DNA from: Rhodocyclaceae bacterium
GTDB taxonomy: Bacteria > Pseudomonadota > Gammaproteobacteria > Burkholderiales > Rhodocyclaceae
Assembly: GCA_027325905.1 (NCBI GenBank)
Contig: DAIEEM010000230.1
Coordinates: 1-7,289 of the forward strand
Direction of reading: 5' to 3'
DNA: 7,289 nucleotides
A program made the translations under genes and the position numbers. The notes under the pieces were generated by a model. That model was not told where the DNA came from, did not search any database, and saw only the letters and a list, made by a program, of their open reading frames with translations. Positions 6,241 to 7,289 of this stretch are shown piece by piece; positions within the stretch are counted from its first letter, which is position 1; every line of letters begins with the position of its first letter.

Positions 6241-6256
6241 TGGCACGGTTTCTGCA
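6241..6256 (+). promoter_or_regulatory. Sigma-54 (RpoN) promoter of flgB
   Basis: TGGCACGGTTTCTGCA matches the sigma-54 consensus TGGCACG-N4-TTGCW at every position but one, with GG at 6242-6243, GC at 6254-6255 and the required 10-base spacing. Transcription would start near 6267, 24 bases before the flgB GTG. It implies control by an NtrC-type activator not encoded here. Confidence 0.9.
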
Positions 6257-6282
6257 TAACGGTGGGTACCTAAGAAACTTGA
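6256..6282 (-). promoter_or_regulatory. Sigma-28 (FliA) promoter of flgA, overlapping the flgB promoter
   Basis: On the minus strand the -35 box is TCAAGTTT (6282-6275), the spacer is 11 bases and the -10 box is ACCGTTAT (6263-6256). The -35 box and spacing are identical to those of the flgM promoter, and the -10 boxes share CCGTTA. Transcription would start near 6249, giving a leader of about 145 bases. The -35 box also spans the flgB ribosome binding site. Confidence 0.72.
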
Positions 6283-6284
6283 GG
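6281..6284 (+). promoter_or_regulatory. Ribosome binding site that fixes the GTG start of flgB
   Basis: GAGG lies 6 bases before GTG 6291 and downstream of the predicted transcription start near 6267. Earlier in-frame starts, such as ATG 6126, lie upstream of that promoter and would add non-FlgB sequence. Confidence 0.65.
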
Positions 6285-6290
6285 CCCATC

Positions 6291-6698
6291 GTGCTCGATC
6301 GACTCGACAGCGCATTGAACTTCTACCAGAAAGCCCTGGATATTCGGGCTTACCGGCAGGGGTTGCTCGCTTCGAACATCGCCAACTCCGATACCCCGAA
6401 TTACAAGGCCCGCGACATCGACTTCAAGTCGGCTCTGGACGATACCCTCGCTGGCCGCCCGGCCGGCCAGTTGGGCCTGTCGCGCACCGCCGGCGGGCAC
6501 TTGGCCGGCGAGCCATCCGGTCCCTATGCGGGCGCGCTGAAGTACCGCACCGAATACCAGTCGGCTGTCGACGGCAACACGGTCAACATGGATCTCGAGC
6601 GCGCCGCCTTCGCCGAGAACTCCTTGCACGTCGAGGCTCTGCTGACTTTCCTGCGCGTCGATCTCAAAGACATGCAGACCGCCATCACGAGCCAATAA
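6291..6698 (+). CDS. flgB: Flagellar basal-body proximal rod protein FlgB
   Basis: FlgB is one of the proximal rod subunits, exported through the flagellar type III system and assembled in the periplasm. The 135-aa product has the rod-family N-terminal helix with ASNIANSDTPNYKARDIDF (about 27-45), containing the ANxxTPxYK rod signature. Its middle is variable, and the C-terminal helix (AAFAENSLHVEALLTFLRVD, about 104-123) resembles FlgB ends. Length is as expected for the family (130-140 aa). The start is GTG 6291, backed by its ribosome binding site and by the conserved MLDRLDSALNF beginning. It is the first gene of a plus-strand rod/hook operon (flgB-flgC-flgD onward) driven by the sigma-54 promoter just upstream. 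flgC follows after 11 bases. Confidence 0.96.
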   Translation: MLDRLDSALNFYQKALDIRAYRQGLLASNIANSDTPNYKARDIDFKSALDDTLAGRPAGQLGLSRTAGGHLAGEPSGPYAGALKYRTEYQSAVDGNTVNMDLERAAFAENSLHVEALLTFLRVDLKDMQTAITSQ

Positions 6699-6709
6699 GG
6701 TAGCGCGCC

Positions 6710-7105
6710 ATGCTTGATATTTTCTCGGTTGCCGGTTCCGCCCTGACTGCCCAGTCGGCTAGGCTCAACGCCGTGGCGAGCAATCTCGCCAACGCCGACA
6801 GCGTGGCGGGCGCGGACGGCAAGCCCTACCGCGCCAAGCAAGTCGTGTTTCAGGCGGCGCCCGTCGAAGGCGGCGGCCTCGGCGTGCGCGTGACGCAAGT
6901 GGTGGAGAGCGCCGCTCCCCTGCGCATGATCTACGATCCGAAGAATCCGGCGGCGGACCAGCAAGGCTATGTCGCGATGCCGAACGTGAACGCCGTCGAG
7001 GAGATGGTCAACATGATCTCCGCCTCGCGCGCCTATCAAACCAATGCCGAAGTCATGAACACGGCGAAAACGCTGATGCTCAAGATCTTGGCGATCGGCC
7101 AGTAA
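6710..7105 (+). CDS. flgC: Flagellar basal-body proximal rod protein FlgC
   Basis: FlgC is a proximal rod subunit that stacks with FlgB and FlgF in the periplasm. The 131-aa product opens with the family helix [20 protein letters not shown] and the rod signature [12 protein letters not shown] (about 21-32), where [10 protein letters not shown] follows as in other FlgC proteins. The C-terminal helix contains [20 protein letters not shown] (about 99-118), the strongly conserved rod/hook C-terminal motif, and ends MLKILAIGQ. Length is normal for FlgC (about 134 aa). AAGG, overlapping the flgB stop, lies 9 bases before the ATG. No odd features. Confidence 0.97.
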   Translation: MLDIFSVAGSALTAQSARLNAVASNLANADSVAGADGKPYRAKQVVFQAAPVEGGGLGVRVTQVVESAAPLRMIYDPKNPAADQQGYVAMPNVNAVEEMVNMISASRAYQTNAEVMNTAKTLMLKILAIGQ

Positions 7106-7121
7106 TCAAGGAGACCCAACT

Positions 7122-7289
7122 ATGACAACCACCGTCAATTCGACCCCTAATCCGGCGAGCGCCTTGTTCACCTCGCTCAACGGTAAGAGCAGTACCAGCG
7201 GCACCAGCGGTTCGAGCAGCGGTTCAAGCAGCACGACGGGCTCCATGAGCAGCGCCGAGAGCACCTTTCTCACGCTGCTGACGACGCAG
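7122..7289 (+). CDS. flgD: Flagellar hook cap/scaffold protein FlgD (3' end cut by window)
   Basis: FlgD caps the growing hook and guides assembly of FlgE subunits. Only the first 56 codons are present, with no stop before the window edge. The start is well supported: AAGGAG (7108-7113) lies 8 bases before ATG 7122, and flgC ends 16 bases earlier. Residues 1-20 are polar, 21-43 are almost entirely Ser, Thr and Gly, and residues 44-56 read SAESTFLTLLTTQ, the beginning of the FlgD signature normally followed by LKNQDPLNP. The identification depends on that short motif and on position after flgC, but both agree. The Ser/Gly tract is encoded partly by short tandem repeats. Confidence 0.9.
   Translation, partial: MTTTVNSTPNPASALFTSLNGKSSTSGTSGSSSGSSSTTGSMSSAESTFLTLLTTQ
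7194..7232 (+). repeat. Short tandem repeats encoding the Ser/Gly/Thr tract of FlgD
   Basis: Two 9-base units (ACCAGCGGC at 7194-7202 and ACCAGCGGT at 7203-7211) partly overlap two 12-base units (GGTTCGAGCAGC at 7209-7220 and GGTTCAAGCAGC at 7221-7232, 11 of 12 identical). All units are multiples of three, so copy-number change would keep the frame. Confidence 0.5.

Noticed and set aside
6105..6257. Extended flgA start at ATG 6257
   Set aside because: The added residues are not FlgA-like, they would bury the signal peptide, and the ATG lies upstream of the predicted transcription start.
6126..6290. Extended flgB start at ATG 6126
   Set aside because: This lies upstream of the sigma-54 promoter, and the rod-protein N-terminus begins at GTG 6291.

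Overview
The window is a stretch of a polar-type flagellar gene cluster from a high-GC Gram-negative bacterium, most likely a betaproteobacterium (Rhodocyclales-like or a near relative). That placement is inferred from base composition, protein features and gene order, not from a database search. All ten complete or nearly complete genes, plus the start of an eleventh, have recognisable flagellar roles. No mobile element, CRISPR array, tRNA or rRNA was seen.

Left block, plus strand: flhF (SRP-type GTPase, its N-terminus cut off by the window edge), flhG (MinD-type ATPase with an unusual active site, TTG start inside the end of flhF), fliA (sigma-28), and motC-motD (stator pair with the OmpA-like peptidoglycan-binding domain on MotD). 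The genes overlap or are separated by 11 to 33 bases, so they are probably one operon. It ends in a 46-base convergent gap with a hairpin.

Middle block, minus strand, read right to left: flgA (P-ring assembly chaperone), flgM (anti-sigma-28), flgN (hook-filament junction chaperone). A near-perfect sigma-28 promoter lies just upstream of flgM (TCAAGTTT-N11-GCCGTTAA), and a second with the identical -35 box precedes flgA (TCAAGTTT-N11-ACCGTTAT).

Right block, plus strand: flgB and flgC (proximal rod) and the first 56 codons of flgD (hook cap/scaffold). flgB has a textbook sigma-54 promoter (TGGCACG-N4-CTGCA) 35 bases before its GTG start.

The part most worth study is the 186-base flgA/flgB divergent region. 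The sigma-54 promoter of flgB and the sigma-28 promoter of flgA lie back to back and share a base, so the two polymerases should exclude each other. That suggests a compact switch between the early (rod/hook) and late (sigma-28) stages of flagellar assembly. Next to it lies a cluster of CGGCAA/TTGCCG dyads that could be activator sites or leader hairpins in the flgA mRNA. FliA and its antagonist FlgM are both encoded here, so the locus carries its own feedback loop. The second notable point is FlhG: it keeps the DQAxxLR motif that stimulates FlhF, but both Walker A lysines and the second aspartate of the DxD motif are replaced.
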